DNA from: Staphylococcus xylosus
GTDB taxonomy: Bacteria > Bacillota > Bacilli > Staphylococcales > Staphylococcaceae
Assembly: GCF_002732165.1 (NCBI RefSeq)
Contig: NZ_MRZO01000005.1
Coordinates: 152,442-216,441, forward strand
Direction of reading: 5' to 3'
Length of the DNA: 64,000 nt
The notes under the pieces were generated by a model that was given only the letters and a program-made list of their open reading frames with translations, did not search any database and had not been told where the DNA came from. The translations under genes and the position numbers were made by a program. Below are positions 31,680-42,288 of this stretch, piece by piece. The stretch's first letter is position 1. The number at the start of each line of letters is the position of its first letter.

Positions 31680-32624
31680 ATGATTGAAATCGAAAAACCT
31701 AGAATTGAAACAATTGAAATTAGTGATGATGCTAAATTCGGTAAGTTCGTTGTTGAACCACTAGAACGTGGCTACGGTACTACACTAGGAAACTCCTTAC
31801 GTCGTATCCTACTATCTTCATTACCAGGTGCAGCCGTTAAGTACATTGAAATCGAAGGCGTGTTACACGAATTTTCAGCAATAGATAATGTCGTTGAAGA
31901 TGTTTCTACAATTATTATGAACATCAAAAAACTTGCATTAAAAATCTATTCTGAAGAAGACAAAACTTTAGAAATTGATGTTAAAGATGAGGGCGATGTA
32001 ACTGCAAGTGACATTACTCATGATAGTGATGTTGAAATTCTGAATCCTGAGATTAAGATTGCAACAGTATCAAAAGGTGGACATTTAAAAATCCGTCTTG
32101 TTGCTAATAAGGGTAGAGGTTACGCATTAGCAGAACAAAACAAAACTAGTGATTTACCAATTGGTGTAATTCCAGTGGACTCACTTTATTCACCAGTTGA
32201 ACGTGTTAACTATACTGTAGAAAATACGCGTGTGGGTCAAAGCAGTGATTTTGATAAGTTAACTTTGGATGTTTGGACAAATGGTTCAATCACACCACAA
32301 GAATCTGTTTCATTAGCTGCAAAAATCCTAACTGAACATTTGAATATCTTCGTTGGATTAACTGATGAAGCGCAAAACGCTGAAATCATGATTGAAAAAG
32401 AAGAAGATCAAAAAGAAAAAGTACTTGAAATGTCTATTGAAGAATTAGACTTATCAGTGCGTTCTTACAACTGTTTAAAACGTGCAGGCATTAACTCTGT
32501 TCAAGAATTAGCAGATAAATCTGAAGCAGATATGATGAAAGTACGTAATTTAGGTCGTAAATCTTTAGAAGAAGTTAAATACAAACTCGAAGATTTAGGT
32601 TTAGGTTTAAGAAAAGAAGATTAA
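31680..32624 (+). CDS. rpoA: RNA polymerase alpha subunit
   Basis: 314 residues. N-terminal dimerisation domain (about 1-230) includes [23 protein letters not shown], the beta-contact and dimer signature. A short linker (about 230-245, EEDQKEKV) leads to the C-terminal domain that binds UP elements and activators ([27 protein letters not shown]). It lies between rpsK and rplQ as in nearly all bacteria. AAGGAGG site. Confidence 0.98.
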   Translation: MIEIEKPRIETIEISDDAKFGKFVVEPLERGYGTTLGNSLRRILLSSLPGAAVKYIEIEGVLHEFSAIDNVVEDVSTIIMNIKKLALKIYSEEDKTLEIDVKDEGDVTASDITHDSDVEILNPEIKIATVSKGGHLKIRLVANKGRGYALAEQNKTSDLPIGVIPVDSLYSPVERVNYTVENTRVGQSSDFDKLTLDVWTNGSITPQESVSLAAKILTEHLNIFVGLTDEAQNAEIMIEKEEDQKEKVLEMSIEELDLSVRSYNCLKRAGINSVQELADKSEADMMKVRNLGRKSLEEVKYKLEDLGLGLRKED

Positions 32625-32642
32625 TATAAAGGAGGTTAACTC

Positions 32643-33011
32643 ATGGGTTACAGAAAATTAGGTCGTACTTCTGATCAACGTAAAGCGATGTTACGCGATT
32701 TAGCTACTTCACTTATCGTTAGCGAACGCATTGAAACTACAGAAGCGCGTGCAAAAGAATTACGCAGTGTGGTTGAAAAACTAATCACTTTAGGTAAAAA
32801 AGGAGATTTAGCTTCTCGTCGTCAAGCAGCTAAAACTTTACGCAATGTTGAAGTCTTAAATGAAGATGAATCAACACAAACAGCATTACAAAAATTATTT
32901 GGTGAAGTTGCTGAACGTTATACAGAACGTCAAGGCGGTTACACTCGTATTCTTAAAGCAGGTCCTCGTCGCGGCGATGGCGCTGAATCAGTAATTATTG
33001 AATTAGTTTAA
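32643..33011 (+). CDS. rplQ: 50S ribosomal protein L17
   Basis: 122 residues, near the tunnel exit. Starts [17 protein letters not shown] with the typical basic N terminus; ends [12 protein letters not shown]. Last gene of the cluster, followed by the terminator at 33096-33160. AAAGGAGG site. Confidence 0.98.
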   Translation: MGYRKLGRTSDQRKAMLRDLATSLIVSERIETTEARAKELRSVVEKLITLGKKGDLASRRQAAKTLRNVEVLNEDESTQTALQKLFGEVAERYTERQGGYTRILKAGPRRGDGAESVIIELV

Positions 33012-33095
33012 TTTAAATATACGTAGCTACTATGTATAAAGCAAATGAGTGCAACGATAATGTTTGCCACATACAAATATTGTCTAGCTCAGAGT

Positions 33096-33160
33096 ACCCC
33101 ATCAAAACTTAATAAAATTTAAAGCGTGAACTCAAAATATGATGGGGTGCGCGCTTTTTT
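33096..33160 (+). terminator. Terminator of the ribosomal cluster with two alternative stems
   Basis: ACCCCATCA (33096-33104) pairs perfectly with TGATGGGGT (33140-33148). A second stem, AAAGCG (33121-33126) with CGCTTT (33153-33158), runs directly into the T-run. The two stems interleave, so they cannot form together in an ordinary nested fold. The second is the one positioned as an intrinsic terminator. Confidence 0.75.
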
Positions 33161-33165
33161 TGTTT

Positions 33166-33329
33166 AGTCCCCCTTAATTCTTTAGAATTTAGGGGGACTT
33201 ATGCAATTGCGGAGCAATAGCGAACCTAAGAACCTTAATTCTTTAGAAAATTAAAGGAATACATTCGATAAGCGAATGCATAAGCAAAACTAGCTAAACG
33301 AAGTTTAGAGGACTGCTTTAGACTTATGC
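33166..33329. repeat. Array of small hairpins with CTTATGC repeats
   Basis: In 164 non-coding bases I see five stem-loops: a 15-base arm pair AGTCCCCCTTAATTC/GAATTTAGGGGGACT (33166-33199), ATTGC/GCAAT (33206-33218), CCTTAATT with AATTAAAGG (33233-33257), CATTCG/CGAATG (33262-33278) and CTAAAC/GTTTAG (33294-33308). CTTATGC occurs twice (33198-33204, 33323-33329) and inverted once as GCATAAG (33278-33284), so the last part can close into a larger stem. No ORF. It may be a dispersed repeat or a structured RNA. Confidence 0.6.
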
Positions 33330-33449
33330 ATGAAACTACTGATAAAATGGATATTGAGTCATTCTTTAATGGTAGTATATCTTCTTATTTTCATGTAAAA
33401 TAGATAAGGTATATAAAAATAGACTTATTAAATATTGGAGGCAATCGAT

Positions 33450-34259
33450 ATGGATACGCAAGAGCATATTATTACATTTAATCATGTATCATTTAAATAT
33501 AATAGTGATGAACCGCTTGCGTTGAATGATGTATCATTTAGTATTCCAAAAGGAACGTGGACTTCTATAGTTGGACACAATGGTTCAGGAAAATCGACGA
33601 TTGCTAAATTAATGGTAGGTATTGAAAAGCCGTTTGATGGTAATATTTATTTTAGAAATGAAGCTATCAGTCAGCAGAATTTAGATTATTTAAGACAACA
33701 TATTGGTATTGTATTTCAAAATCCAGAGAATCAATTTGTAGGATCAACTGTTGAATTTGATGTAGCCTTTGGTTTAGAAAACCACAGCGTCTCTTATGAT
33801 GATATGAGAGCGATAGTGCCCAAAGCATTAAATGATGTAGATATGTTAGATAGAGCGAATTATGAACCTCAATCGCTTTCTGGTGGCCAGAAACAGCGTG
33901 TTGCTATTGCAGGTGTACTTGCATTAGATACCGATATCATTATTTTAGATGAAGCGACATCTATGTTAGACCCTGCTGGTAGAAAAGACTTAATTGCTTT
34001 AATTCATCGTTTAAAAGAAGAAAAAGATGTAACTATTATTTCTATTACACATGATTTATCAGAAGCTGCAGAGGCTGATTACCTCGTTGTTTTAAATGAA
34101 GGCGAGGTTTATCAAACGGGGCGACCGAACGAAATTTTTAGTGATGGCGATAAACTAACTCAAATTGGTTTAGACTTACCCTTCTCTATACGAATGCATA
34201 ATCAATTATTAGGTAGTATTGATTTCATAACATATGAAGGGTTGGTAAAAAAATTATGA
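33450..34259 (+). CDS. ecfA1: ECF transporter ATPase EcfA1
   Basis: 269-residue ATPase of the energy-coupling factor module that powers vitamin and micronutrient uptake through interchangeable S components. Walker [10 protein letters not shown] (about residue 40), Q-loop [10 protein letters not shown], signature LSGGQKQR, Walker [10 protein letters not shown] and the switch histidine ITHD are all present. The start is the ATG at 33450; the TTG at 33435 overlaps the GGAGG site. Stop overlaps the ecfA2 start (ATGA). Also named cbiO1. Confidence 0.95.
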   Translation: MDTQEHIITFNHVSFKYNSDEPLALNDVSFSIPKGTWTSIVGHNGSGKSTIAKLMVGIEKPFDGNIYFRNEAISQQNLDYLRQHIGIVFQNPENQFVGSTVEFDVAFGLENHSVSYDDMRAIVPKALNDVDMLDRANYEPQSLSGGQKQRVAIAGVLALDTDIIILDEATSMLDPAGRKDLIALIHRLKEEKDVTIISITHDLSEAAEADYLVVLNEGEVYQTGRPNEIFSDGDKLTQIGLDLPFSIRMHNQLLGSIDFITYEGLVKKL

Positions 34260-35119
34260 CTGTTAATTTTAACCAAGTAAGTTATGTTTATCAAAAAGGG
34301 ACACCATTTGAGCATCAAGCCTTAAGTGAAATAGTAACGACTTTTGAGCAAGGGAAATATTATGCAATCATTGGACAAACTGGTTCAGGAAAGTCTACAT
34401 TAATTCAGCATTTTAATGGTCTACTTAAACCATCAGAAGGTTTACTTCAAATTGATGATGTAGTAATTAGTCATAAGACAAAAGATAAGCATTTGAAAGA
34501 TATTCGTAAGCGTGTAGGGGTAGTATTTCAATTTCCAGAATCACAGTTGTTCGAAGATTCAGTAGAACGCGAGATATTATTTGGACCAAAGAACTTCAAC
34601 ATGCCATTAAACGAAGTAAAAGAAAGAGCATTTCGTTTGCTCATAGAATTTGGCTTTAATAGAGATATATTACAGCAGTCTCCATTTCAAATGTCTGGTG
34701 GACAAATGAGGAAAATAGCTCTCACATCAATATTAGCGATGGATCCAGATATTGTTATACTTGATGAACCAACAGCGGGGCTTGATCCTAAAAGTAGAAA
34801 ACAGATAATGGAAGCGATAAAGAAACTCCAAGTTGAACAGCAAAAGACGATCATACTTGTGACGCATGAAATGAATGATGTGGCAAAGTATGTGGATGAA
34901 ATAAAAATTATGCAACACGGTCAATTGATAGAATCATGTTCACCTCGCAAGCTATTTAGTGATACGAATTATGTTAATCAAATGCATCTTGATGTACCAG
35001 ACATTGTAAAATTGCAACGTGATTTAGAAGATAAACATCAATATTATTTTAATAAAATTGCTTTGACAGAAGAAGAATTTGTTGAGATGTATAAGGGGTG
35101 GCAACAAGATGAAAGATAA
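34256..35119 (+). CDS. ecfA2: ECF transporter ATPase EcfA2
   Basis: 287 residues; pairs with EcfA1 as a heterodimer. Walker [10 protein letters not shown] (about 40), [14 protein letters not shown]-loop, signature MSGGQMRK, Walker [10 protein letters not shown], switch VTHEMND. The C-terminal extension after residue 230 is typical for EcfA. Overlaps its neighbours on both sides, four bases with ecfA1 and eleven with ecfT, so the three are a tightly coupled unit. Also named cbiO2. Confidence 0.95.
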   Translation: MTVNFNQVSYVYQKGTPFEHQALSEIVTTFEQGKYYAIIGQTGSGKSTLIQHFNGLLKPSEGLLQIDDVVISHKTKDKHLKDIRKRVGVVFQFPESQLFEDSVEREILFGPKNFNMPLNEVKERAFRLLIEFGFNRDILQQSPFQMSGGQMRKIALTSILAMDPDIVILDEPTAGLDPKSRKQIMEAIKKLQVEQQKTIILVTHEMNDVAKYVDEIKIMQHGQLIESCSPRKLFSDTNYVNQMHLDVPDIVKLQRDLEDKHQYYFNKIALTEEEFVEMYKGWQQDER

Positions 35120-35915
35120 ATTTATTATAGGACGCTACCTTCCACTAGATACGATCATACATCGATTAGATCCACGTGCGAAATTAATTTTTGTCTTTGT
35201 GTTTATTATCTTAATTTTCTTTGCGCATTCTTTTGCAACGTATTTATGGTTATTTATTTCAATCATCGCGTTTATGAAACTAGCACAAATTAAGCTTTGG
35301 TTCTTAGCCAAAGGTTTAACGCCCATTTGGATTTTTCTAATATTTACTTTTTTAATGCATTTGTTCTTAACAAAAGGTGGTACAAGGTTATTTGAATTAG
35401 GCTTTGTCTCAATTGATATAGATGGTATTTTAGAAGGTGTTTATATTGTTTTGCGTCTCATGTTTATTATTATGATTTCAACCATTATGACGTTAAGTAC
35501 AAGTCCAATTGATTTAACGGATGCTTTTGAAAAACTACTATCGCCATTGAAATTAGTTAAAATACCTGTACACCAATTAAGTATGATGATGTCTATTGCA
35601 TTAAGGTTTATCCCCACGTTGATGAATGAGTTAGATAAAATTATATTAGCTCAAAAATCAAGGGGTTCTGAAATTAGTTCTGGTAGTATAATCAATAGAG
35701 TGAAGGCATTTGTTCCTCTGCTGATTCCTTTATTTATATCTGCATTCCAACGCGCTGAAGATTTGGCAATCGCGATGGAAGTGAGAGGATACGATACGAA
35801 GAAGCAACGGACAAATTATCGTAAATTACAGTGGCAAACGAAGGACAGTCTAACGCTGTTAATATTATTGCCACTATCCGTAGTATTATTTGTGTTAAAA
35901 TTTATGGGAGTGTAG
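35109..35915 (+). CDS. ecfT: ECF transporter transmembrane component EcfT
   Basis: 268 residues with five to six membrane helices. The two cytoplasmic coupling motifs that bind the ATPases are visible as Ser/Val-Arg-Gly in LAQKSRGSE (about residue 180) and AMEVRGYD (about residue 220). The start is the ATG at 35109 inside the end of ecfA2; the upstream in-frame extension is not expected. No S-component gene is adjacent, as is usual for this shared module. Confidence 0.94.
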   Translation: MKDKFIIGRYLPLDTIIHRLDPRAKLIFVFVFIILIFFAHSFATYLWLFISIIAFMKLAQIKLWFLAKGLTPIWIFLIFTFLMHLFLTKGGTRLFELGFVSIDIDGILEGVYIVLRLMFIIMISTIMTLSTSPIDLTDAFEKLLSPLKLVKIPVHQLSMMMSIALRFIPTLMNELDKIILAQKSRGSEISSGSIINRVKAFVPLLIPLFISAFQRAEDLAIAMEVRGYDTKKQRTNYRKLQWQTKDSLTLLILLPLSVVLFVLKFMGV

Positions 35916-35921
35916 TAAATC

Positions 35922-36716
35922 ATGCGTGTTTTAGTTAATATTTCTTATCAAGGAAGTCAATTTCTAGGTTTTCAAATACAACAAAATGGACGAACCGTAC
36001 AACAACAATTCGAAAAGATTTTAAAGCGCATGCATAAGCATGATGTGAGAATACACCCAAGTAGTAGAACAGATAGAGGTGTACATGCAATTGAGCAATA
36101 TTTTCATTTTGACACTGAGTTAAACATTCCCGAGCAACAATGGCAATATGCGATGAATCGTGCATTACCAGGTGATATATATGTCAATCATGTCAGTTTT
36201 GTTAGTGACGATTTTCATTGCAGATATGATTGCGTAGGCAAATCTTACCGTTATAAAATTTATCAATCTAAACACAAAGATCCGTTTCTTAATGGCTTAA
36301 AAACACATATCACTGAAACGTTAGATATTGAAAGAATGAATATAGCTGCACAGTATTTTATTGGTACACATGATTTTACAGGGTTCTGTTCACAAAAAAC
36401 AGAAGTTGTTAGCAAAGTAAGAACACTTTACGAAAGTCGTATAGAAAAAACAGAAAATGGCTTTGACTATATTGTCACAGGCTCCGGTTTCCTATATAAT
36501 ATGGTGCGTGTGTTAGTAGCCTTTTTAATTGAAGTAGGCAAAGGAAAACGACAACCAGAAGAAATACCTAAATTATTAGAGGATAAAGATCGTAACAAAG
36601 TGCCTTTTACTGCTCCGGCAGAAGGGTTATATTTAGAGAAGATTTATCTAACACCAAGCGAATTAATCACTGATTTTGGTAATGATATAAAATTACATCA
36701 AAAAAAATCGATATGA
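35922..36716 (+). CDS. truA: tRNA pseudouridine(38-40) synthase TruA
   Basis: 264 residues. Isomerises uridines 38-40 of the anticodon arm. The catalytic aspartate is Asp51 in [10 protein letters not shown]. Other family stretches: the [15 protein letters not shown] segment, and [21 protein letters not shown] near residue 190. Starts six bases after ecfT and likely shares its transcript, as in Bacillus. Confidence 0.96.
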   Translation: MRVLVNISYQGSQFLGFQIQQNGRTVQQQFEKILKRMHKHDVRIHPSSRTDRGVHAIEQYFHFDTELNIPEQQWQYAMNRALPGDIYVNHVSFVSDDFHCRYDCVGKSYRYKIYQSKHKDPFLNGLKTHITETLDIERMNIAAQYFIGTHDFTGFCSQKTEVVSKVRTLYESRIEKTENGFDYIVTGSGFLYNMVRVLVAFLIEVGKGKRQPEEIPKLLEDKDRNKVPFTAPAEGLYLEKIYLTPSELITDFGNDIKLHQKKSI

Positions 36717-36731
36717 TATTGTTAAATGTCG

Positions 36732-36760
36732 TTGACAAAATGACAAAAAAATTATACGAT
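36732..36760 (+). promoter_or_regulatory. rplM-rpsI promoter
   Basis: Consensus TTGACA (36732-36737), a 17-base spacer and TACGAT (36755-36760). It starts immediately after truA and gives a leader of about 165 bases. Confidence 0.8.
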
Positions 36761-36766
36761 TACTAA

Positions 36767-36931
36767 CGGTATTGTTTTATATCACCCACGATAAGCCCCG
36801 GAATCTTATTGTGTTACAAGATATAGAAGCACGTAGAAACAAACTATTAAAAAAAATAGATGAAATTTAAGATTTAGTAAGTATAAACTATTAATTTAAG
36901 AGACATTTATTTATTCTAGGAGGACAATTAT
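36767..36931 (+). promoter_or_regulatory. L13-type ribosomal protein leader
   Basis: CACGATAAG (36787-36795) pairs with CTTATTGTG (36805-36813), then a conserved-looking single-stranded TTACAAGATATAGAAGCACG follows. This hairpin plus tail resembles the Rfam L13 leader of Firmicutes, thought to bind L13 for feedback control. I could not run a covariance search. Confidence 0.6.
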
Positions 36932-37369
36932 ATGCGTCAAACATTTATGGCTAATGAATCAAACATTGAGCGCAAATGGTATGTTATTGATGCTGAAGGT
37001 AAAACACTTGGTCGTTTATCATCAGAAGTAGCAGCTATTTTACGCGGTAAAAATAAAGTAACTTATACACCACACGTTGATACAGGTGATTATGTAATCA
37101 TCGTTAACGCTTCAAAAATCCACTTCACTGGTAACAAAGAGCGCGATAAAATGTACTATCGTCACTCAAATCACCCAGGTGGTATCAAATCAGTTTCAGC
37201 TGGTGAGTTAAAAGCTAACAACCCAGAACGTTTACTTGAAAACTCAATTAAAGGTATGCTTCCAAGCACACGTTTAGGCGAAAAACAAGGTAAAAAATTA
37301 TTTGTATATGGTGGCGCTGAACATCCACACGCTGCACAACAACCAGAAAACTACGAGTTACGTGGTTAA
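36932..37369 (+). CDS. rplM: 50S ribosomal protein L13
   Basis: 145 residues. Early 50S assembly protein. Start [20 protein letters not shown] and the motif [21 protein letters not shown] at the end are the same as in S. aureus. AGGAGG site at normal distance from the ATG. First of a two-gene unit with rpsI. Confidence 0.98.
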   Translation: MRQTFMANESNIERKWYVIDAEGKTLGRLSSEVAAILRGKNKVTYTPHVDTGDYVIIVNASKIHFTGNKERDKMYYRHSNHPGGIKSVSAGELKANNPERLLENSIKGMLPSTRLGEKQGKKLFVYGGAEHPHAAQQPENYELRG

Positions 37370-37388
37370 TTAAAAGGAGGAAATTACA

Positions 37389-37781
37389 TTGGCACAAGTT
37401 GAATATAAAGGCACAGGCCGTCGTAAAAACTCAGTAGCACGTGTCCGTTTAGTACCAGGTGAAGGTAACATTACTGTTAACGGCCGTGATGTACGTAGTT
37501 ATTTACCATTCGAATCATTAATTTTAGACATTAACCAAGCATTTGATGTAACAGAAACTAAAGGTAACTATGATGTATTAGTTAACGTTCATGGTGGAGG
37601 ATTTACTGGACAAGCTCAAGCAATCCGTCACGGAATTTCACGTGCATTATTAGAAGCTGATCCTGAATACAGAGGTTCTTTAAAACGCGCTGGATTACTT
37701 ACTCGTGATCCTCGTATGAAAGAACGTAAAAAACCAGGTCTTAAAAAAGCTCGTCGTTCACCACAATTCTCAAAACGTTAA
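37389..37781 (+). CDS. rpsI: 30S ribosomal protein S9
   Basis: 130 residues, starting at TTG after AAAGGAGG. The C-terminal Ser-Lys-Arg tail (SPQFSKR) reaches the P-site tRNA anticodon stem. Also seen: [19 protein letters not shown] and [16 protein letters not shown]. Follows rplM by 19 bases; terminated at 37871-37898. Confidence 0.98.
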   Translation: MAQVEYKGTGRRKNSVARVRLVPGEGNITVNGRDVRSYLPFESLILDINQAFDVTETKGNYDVLVNVHGGGFTGQAQAIRHGISRALLEADPEYRGSLKRAGLLTRDPRMKERKKPGLKKARRSPQFSKR

Positions 37782-37870
37782 TATTGTCGAAGCTGTTGCG
37801 AATTCAATTCGCTTACAGATTTATTACACAAGTTCTATAGCAATTTGTGTTCAATCAAACAAACGTTTCA

Positions 37871-37898
37871 AACTTCCCAAGAAATTGGGAAGTTTTTT
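37871..37898 (+). terminator. Terminator of rplM-rpsI
   Basis: Perfect ten-base stem AACTTCCCAA/TTGGGAAGTT closed by a GAAA tetraloop, followed by seven T. Confidence 0.93.
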
Positions 37899-38003
37899 TG
37901 TTTTATTTAATATTATTTATTTGTATCAAAATGAATGACTAATCATGTAAAGTGTCATAATATAAATAATAATAGGACACAATTTTAAATTTGAGGTATT
38001 TAT

Positions 38004-38870
38004 ATGAATATTAATAAACGGAATACGAATATATATCTGACAATTGTATTGATCGCATTTATTTTATTTGTCATTATTTTGATTGCAGCTTTTAAAACAT
38101 ATAGTCAATATAAAGAAAATAATTATAAGTACGTTAATATACCTACATTTTATTTACATGGCTATGGTGGAACAGAGAATTCTATAAAATACATGATTAA
38201 TTCAGCAGTACAAAAAGATATAACCGAAGAAGTAATCAAAGCAAAAGTTTCTAAAGAGGGAATGGTGACATTCGACGGAGAATTATCACCTGATGCAAAG
38301 AATCCAGTCATTGAGATTATATTAGAAGATAATAGAAATAAAGATTTAAATAAAAATGCGCAATGGATTCAACAAGTTATCATTGCTACGATGAGCCAAC
38401 ATCACTTTGACCAATTTAATTTTGTCGCACATTCTATGGGTAATCAATCTTTCAGCTATTATATGTTGAATTATGGTGATAATCAGAACTTACCCAAACT
38501 AAATAAGCAAGTAAGTTTAGCAGGTAACTTTAACGGTGAAGTTGACATAGATGGCCTTGATTTAGATGTTAAATTAGATGAAAATGGTAAACCAAGTAAA
38601 ATGCTAAAAGCATATAAAGATTTGTTGCCTATGAAAAAGTCATATCCAGAAACTACAAAAGTGCTAAATATTTATGGTGATATAGAGGATGGCACACATT
38701 CTGATAATCGAGTTACCAATGTTTCATCTAAATCACTAAGGTATTTAGTTGATGATAAAGTAAGTAGTTATGAAGAATTTAAAGTAACCGGAAAGAAAGC
38801 TGATCATAGTGAACTTCATGATAATACTTATGTCACCAATAAAATGAATCAATTTTTATGGGGGAAATAA
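38004..38870 (+). CDS. Membrane-anchored alpha/beta hydrolase (DUF915 type)
   Basis: 288 residues. One N-terminal membrane helix (about residues 9-31) without a clear cleavage site, so the enzyme is probably tethered outside the membrane. The hydrolase marks are the oxyanion segment FYLHGYGGTENS, nucleophile elbow AHSMGN (Ser near residue 147), an acidic residue in IYGDIEDGTHSDN and a late histidine in KKADHSELHDN. This matches the DUF915 group of lipase-like proteins; the substrate is unknown. Single gene, not obviously linked to its neighbours. Confidence 0.82.
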   Translation: MNINKRNTNIYLTIVLIAFILFVIILIAAFKTYSQYKENNYKYVNIPTFYLHGYGGTENSIKYMINSAVQKDITEEVIKAKVSKEGMVTFDGELSPDAKNPVIEIILEDNRNKDLNKNAQWIQQVIIATMSQHHFDQFNFVAHSMGNQSFSYYMLNYGDNQNLPKLNKQVSLAGNFNGEVDIDGLDLDVKLDENGKPSKMLKAYKDLLPMKKSYPETTKVLNIYGDIEDGTHSDNRVTNVSSKSLRYLVDDKVSSYEEFKVTGKKADHSELHDNTYVTNKMNQFLWGK

Positions 38871-38949
38871 ATTTTAAAAGTACTACCTAATATGTTTGTA
38901 TAGTAATATATATACAAGATATTAAATGTTTGTATTCTATAATAAGCAA

Positions 38950-38990
38950 ATGACACTTAGACATCTGATTTATAGATGTGTAAGTGTCAT
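38950..38990. terminator. Bidirectional terminator
   Basis: ATGACACTTA pairs with TAAGTGTCAT, with an inner ACATCT/AGATGT pairing, between the hydrolase and the converging monooxygenase gene, whose stop codon it abuts. Confidence 0.85.
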
Positions 38991-39998
38991 TTATTTATGC
39001 TTAAAGTTCTCAGTTGCGAGTAATTGAATGATCTGTTTCCTGTTATGTTCGCCATAAACATGTGGTTGTATCATAATTTCATCAACATCGAAGTCAGTCA
39101 TCATTACTTTTAATTTGGAGATGACTTTACTAGGTGAACCTACTATAACTCGACTATTGTGTTGATTCATTTTTTCAATCTCTCTAGAAGAAAATGATTT
39201 TTGTTTTGCGAAGTTCACAGAGGGATAGAATTTTGGTTGGTCTAAATAACCAATGCGGAGTAACCACAAATGAAACGCATTAGCTAAATCTTGGCGCTGG
39301 TATTTATTATCTGCCGTAATTACAAAAGACGTCATGATGACATATGGTTGATGTAAAGGATGAAGTGCTTTGAATTTAGAACGGTAATGAGTTATTACAG
39401 ATTTTATTAGATCTTCATCTTGTCCCATATTGGCGATAACAAAAGGTAATCCTCTAATAGCAGCAAGTGATGCACTTTTTTTACTTGTACCTAAAATAAA
39501 CATATCTGGTTTAGAGTCGATAATTGGCATAGCATATAAGTCTTTATAGCGCTGTTTTGTATTGTTGTCGCTGTCACTATTAAAATAAGCTATCAAATCA
39601 TCAATTTGATTTTCATAATCAACAGGTATTGTTTTGTGTTCGTTCAAAGCTTTATTTACATTCTGATAACTCTTAGAATGACCAGTACCTAAATTGACTC
39701 TGCCAGGGTGTCTAGCTTCCATAGTTTTAAATACTTCAGCCACTTTATAAGCACTATAATGTGGCAACATAACACCGCCGCTTCCAATTTCAATTGAGTT
39801 AGTATTTTCTAATAATGACATCATAATCATTTCAGGTGCACTGGATGCTACTGAAAAAACTTGGTGATGTTCAGCAACCCAATAACGTGAGTAATTTAAC
39901 TTTTCAGCTAATTGAGCTAATTCAACAGCATGATTTATTGCTTGATTAGCGTTACGGCCTTCAAATATTGGCACATAATCTAAAATACTAAGTTTCAA
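38991..39998 (-). CDS. LLM-class flavin-dependent oxidoreductase
   Basis: 335 residues, bacterial luciferase-like TIM-barrel monooxygenase. Family marks: LSILDYVPIFEG at the start, RYWVAEHH near residue 39, GSGGVMLPHYS near residue 73, LGTGHSKS near residue 101 and GSPSKVISKL near residue 280. Uses reduced FMN supplied by a reductase encoded elsewhere; the substrate is unknown. The start is a TTG seven bases from AGGAGA. Monocistronic. Confidence 0.87.
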   Translation of the reverse strand: MKLSILDYVPIFEGRNANQAINHAVELAQLAEKLNYSRYWVAEHHQVFSVASSAPEMIMMSLLENTNSIEIGSGGVMLPHYSAYKVAEVFKTMEARHPGRVNLGTGHSKSYQNVNKALNEHKTIPVDYENQIDDLIAYFNSDSDNNTKQRYKDLYAMPIIDSKPDMFILGTSKKSASLAAIRGLPFVIANMGQDEDLIKSVITHYRSKFKALHPLHQPYVIMTSFVITADNKYQRQDLANAFHLWLLRIGYLDQPKFYPSVNFAKQKSFSSREIEKMNQHNSRVIVGSPSKVISKLKVMMTDFDVDEIMIQPHVYGEHNRKQIIQLLATENFKHK

Positions 39999-40146
39999 TG
40001 TACAATCTCCTATCGTAATAAAATGAAAAATGTTTTATAAATTAGAAATAGCATAACACGTTATTAAAGTATTAAATAAGCGATTTGATTGATTGATGAA
40101 AAGTATCCCTTTAGAATAAAGTCAAACAATGAATGGAGGTAATATA

Positions 40147-41154
40147 ATGAACACAGAAAGAATTGTATTGGCAAAAAGACCTGAAGGCATTCCATCCGAT
40201 GATGTATTTAGATATGAAACTGTTGAGATAGATAGACCGAAGCAAGATGAAATACAAATAGAATCGTTATATATATCAGTAGATCCATACATGCGTGGTC
40301 GTATGGATGATAGTGAATCATATATAGCCCCATTCGAATTAGACAAACCAATGAATGGTCATGTAGTGGGGAGAGTTGTCGAATCAAATATAGATGGATT
40401 TGTAAAAGATGACATTGTTACTGGTACATTTCCTTGGCAAAAAATAGTGAACATAAAGGCAAAGCATGCTATTAAAGTAAGTCAAACTGATATTCCTTTA
40501 TATTTATATCTTAGTGTTTTAGGCATGACTGGACAAACAGCTTATCATGGTTTACTAAAAATCGGACAACCACAAGAAGGTGAGACTGTTGTAGTATCAG
40601 CTGCTTCTGGTGCGGTTGGCTCAGTTGTAGGTCAGATAGCAAAATTAAAAGGTGCATATGTAGTTGGTATTGCAGGTGGTAGTGAAAAAACCAATTATTT
40701 AACTGAAGAACTAGGATTTGATGTAGGAGTAGACTATCAAGCCAATGATTTTGCTGAACAATTAGAGAAAGCAGTACCAAATGGCGTTGATGTCTATTTT
40801 GAAAATGTAGGTGGCACGATTGCGGATGAAGTCATGAAACACCTCAATCAATTTGCTAGAATTCCAGTTTGCGGTGCTATTTCTGGTTATAACAATACAG
40901 AAGTTGAATATGGCCCTCGTATCCAACCAATTATTATTAAATCTCAAGCATTGATGCAAGGATTTATTGTTGCCAATTATGCAGATGACTTCCCAAATGC
41001 TAGTAAGGCACTTGCACAGTGGGTTCAAGAAGATAAAATTAAGACAAAAACATCTGTTAAAAAAGGTTTTGAGAGTTTACCTAATGCCTTTAGAAACTTA
41101 TTTACAGGAGATAATTTCGGAAAACAAGTTGTTCAAGTTTCAGATGATGTTTAA
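40147..41154 (+). CDS. NADP-dependent MDR oxidoreductase (zinc-free)
   Basis: 335 residues, medium-chain dehydrogenase/reductase of the leukotriene B4 dehydrogenase / CurA-like group that reduces alkenal or enone double bonds. Seen: [14 protein letters not shown] near residue 45, the Rossmann loop [16 protein letters not shown] near residue 150, [13 protein letters not shown] near residue 220. No zinc-ligand cysteines. The ATG at 40147 follows GGAGGT; an in-frame ATG at 40129 lies before that site. Followed 20 bases later by a second MDR gene on the same strand. Confidence 0.87.
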   Translation: MNTERIVLAKRPEGIPSDDVFRYETVEIDRPKQDEIQIESLYISVDPYMRGRMDDSESYIAPFELDKPMNGHVVGRVVESNIDGFVKDDIVTGTFPWQKIVNIKAKHAIKVSQTDIPLYLYLSVLGMTGQTAYHGLLKIGQPQEGETVVVSAASGAVGSVVGQIAKLKGAYVVGIAGGSEKTNYLTEELGFDVGVDYQANDFAEQLEKAVPNGVDVYFENVGGTIADEVMKHLNQFARIPVCGAISGYNNTEVEYGPRIQPIIIKSQALMQGFIVANYADDFPNASKALAQWVQEDKIKTKTSVKKGFESLPNAFRNLFTGDNFGKQVVQVSDDV

Positions 41155-41174
41155 TTAAGAAAGGAGTGCATACG

Positions 41175-42182
41175 ATGAAAGCGATAGGTGCAGATCAAAG
41201 TTTTAATCTAGAAGATGGAAATTTATTTTATGAGTTTGCTATTGATACTCCCGAACCTGAACAATATGAATTATTAGTACGTGTTGAAACAATTAGTGTT
41301 AACCCTGTAGATACAAAGATTAGAAAGACAGAGGTTGAACAAGCGCCGAGAATTTTAGGCTTTGATGCTGTAGGTGTGGTAGAAGCAGTGGGTGATGGTG
41401 TTAACCACTTTAGCGTTGGCGATGAAGTTTTTTATTCTGGTTCTCCAAAATATCAAGGTTCCAACCAATCTTATCAAATTGTCGATGAGCGTTTAGTAGC
41501 GAAAAAGCCTAAAAACATATCTAATGTGGATGCAGCAAGCCTACCACTAACTGGTTTAACGGCTTACGAAACGCTGTTTGATGTATTTAAAATTTCCTTT
41601 AATTCAGAAGAAAATAAGGGGAAATCTATTTTAATTATAAATGGTGCTGGTGGTGTAGGAAGCATAGCAACGCAAATAGCTAAACACTATGGCTTACATG
41701 TTATAACGACAGCATCTCGTAAAGAAACATACCAATGGTCTAAAGATATGGGCGCAGATATTGTGTTAAATCATAAGAATGATTTAGCTGAAGAGTTTAA
41801 GAAATATGAAATTAGTGAAGTAGATTATATTTTCTGTACGTTTGATACGGATATGTATTATGAAAAAATGATTGAATTAGTAAAACCAAGAGGGACGATT
41901 GCAACGATCGTGGCTTTCAAAAATAATCAAGATTTAAACTTGCTTAAACCAAAGAGTATTACATTTACACATGAATTTATGTCATCAAGACCCATTCATG
42001 AAACCGAAGATATGCAAATACATCGTGATTATCTCACTGATATTTCTGAAAAAATAGAAGCGGGTATCTACAAACCAACCGTGAATGAAGTAATAGATGG
42101 TCTAACTGTTGAAAACTTGTATGATGCACATGTTAAGTTAGAAAATCAAAGTATGATAGGTAAGCTAGTGATTAAACTTTGA
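41175..42182 (+). CDS. Zinc-type alcohol dehydrogenase-like protein (quinone reductase group)
   Basis: 335 residues, MDR fold. N-terminal GroES-like domain with NPVDTKIRK and [15 protein letters not shown]; nucleotide loop [16 protein letters not shown] near residue 155. Catalytic zinc ligands of classical alcohol dehydrogenases are missing, so it is probably a quinone or enone reductase despite the usual database name. Starts at ATG 41175 (AAGGAG upstream), 20 bases after the preceding MDR gene; the two are likely co-transcribed and may act in detoxifying reactive carbonyls. Confidence 0.85.
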   Translation: MKAIGADQSFNLEDGNLFYEFAIDTPEPEQYELLVRVETISVNPVDTKIRKTEVEQAPRILGFDAVGVVEAVGDGVNHFSVGDEVFYSGSPKYQGSNQSYQIVDERLVAKKPKNISNVDAASLPLTGLTAYETLFDVFKISFNSEENKGKSILIINGAGGVGSIATQIAKHYGLHVITTASRKETYQWSKDMGADIVLNHKNDLAEEFKKYEISEVDYIFCTFDTDMYYEKMIELVKPRGTIATIVAFKNNQDLNLLKPKSITFTHEFMSSRPIHETEDMQIHRDYLTDISEKIEAGIYKPTVNEVIDGLTVENLYDAHVKLENQSMIGKLVIKL

Positions 42183-42239
42183 AATTAAGGTTAACAAAAT
42201 AATTAATTAATTATTTAAATAAAAGTGAACATAAAGAGA

Positions 42240-42288
42240 AGCGTCTTCTGTAGTTCATCATGATATGGTGACTAGGAGGATGCTTTTT
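42240..42288 (+). terminator. Terminator after the MDR pair
   Basis: GCGTCTTC (42241-42248) pairs with GAGGATGC (42276-42283) with G-T pairs, continuing inward through TAGT and the CATCA/TGGTG region, then TTTTTAT. Confidence 0.7.

Noticed and set aside
33166..33329. CRISPR array
   Set aside because: The repeats are short hairpins of different sequence without regular spacers, and no cas genes are present.
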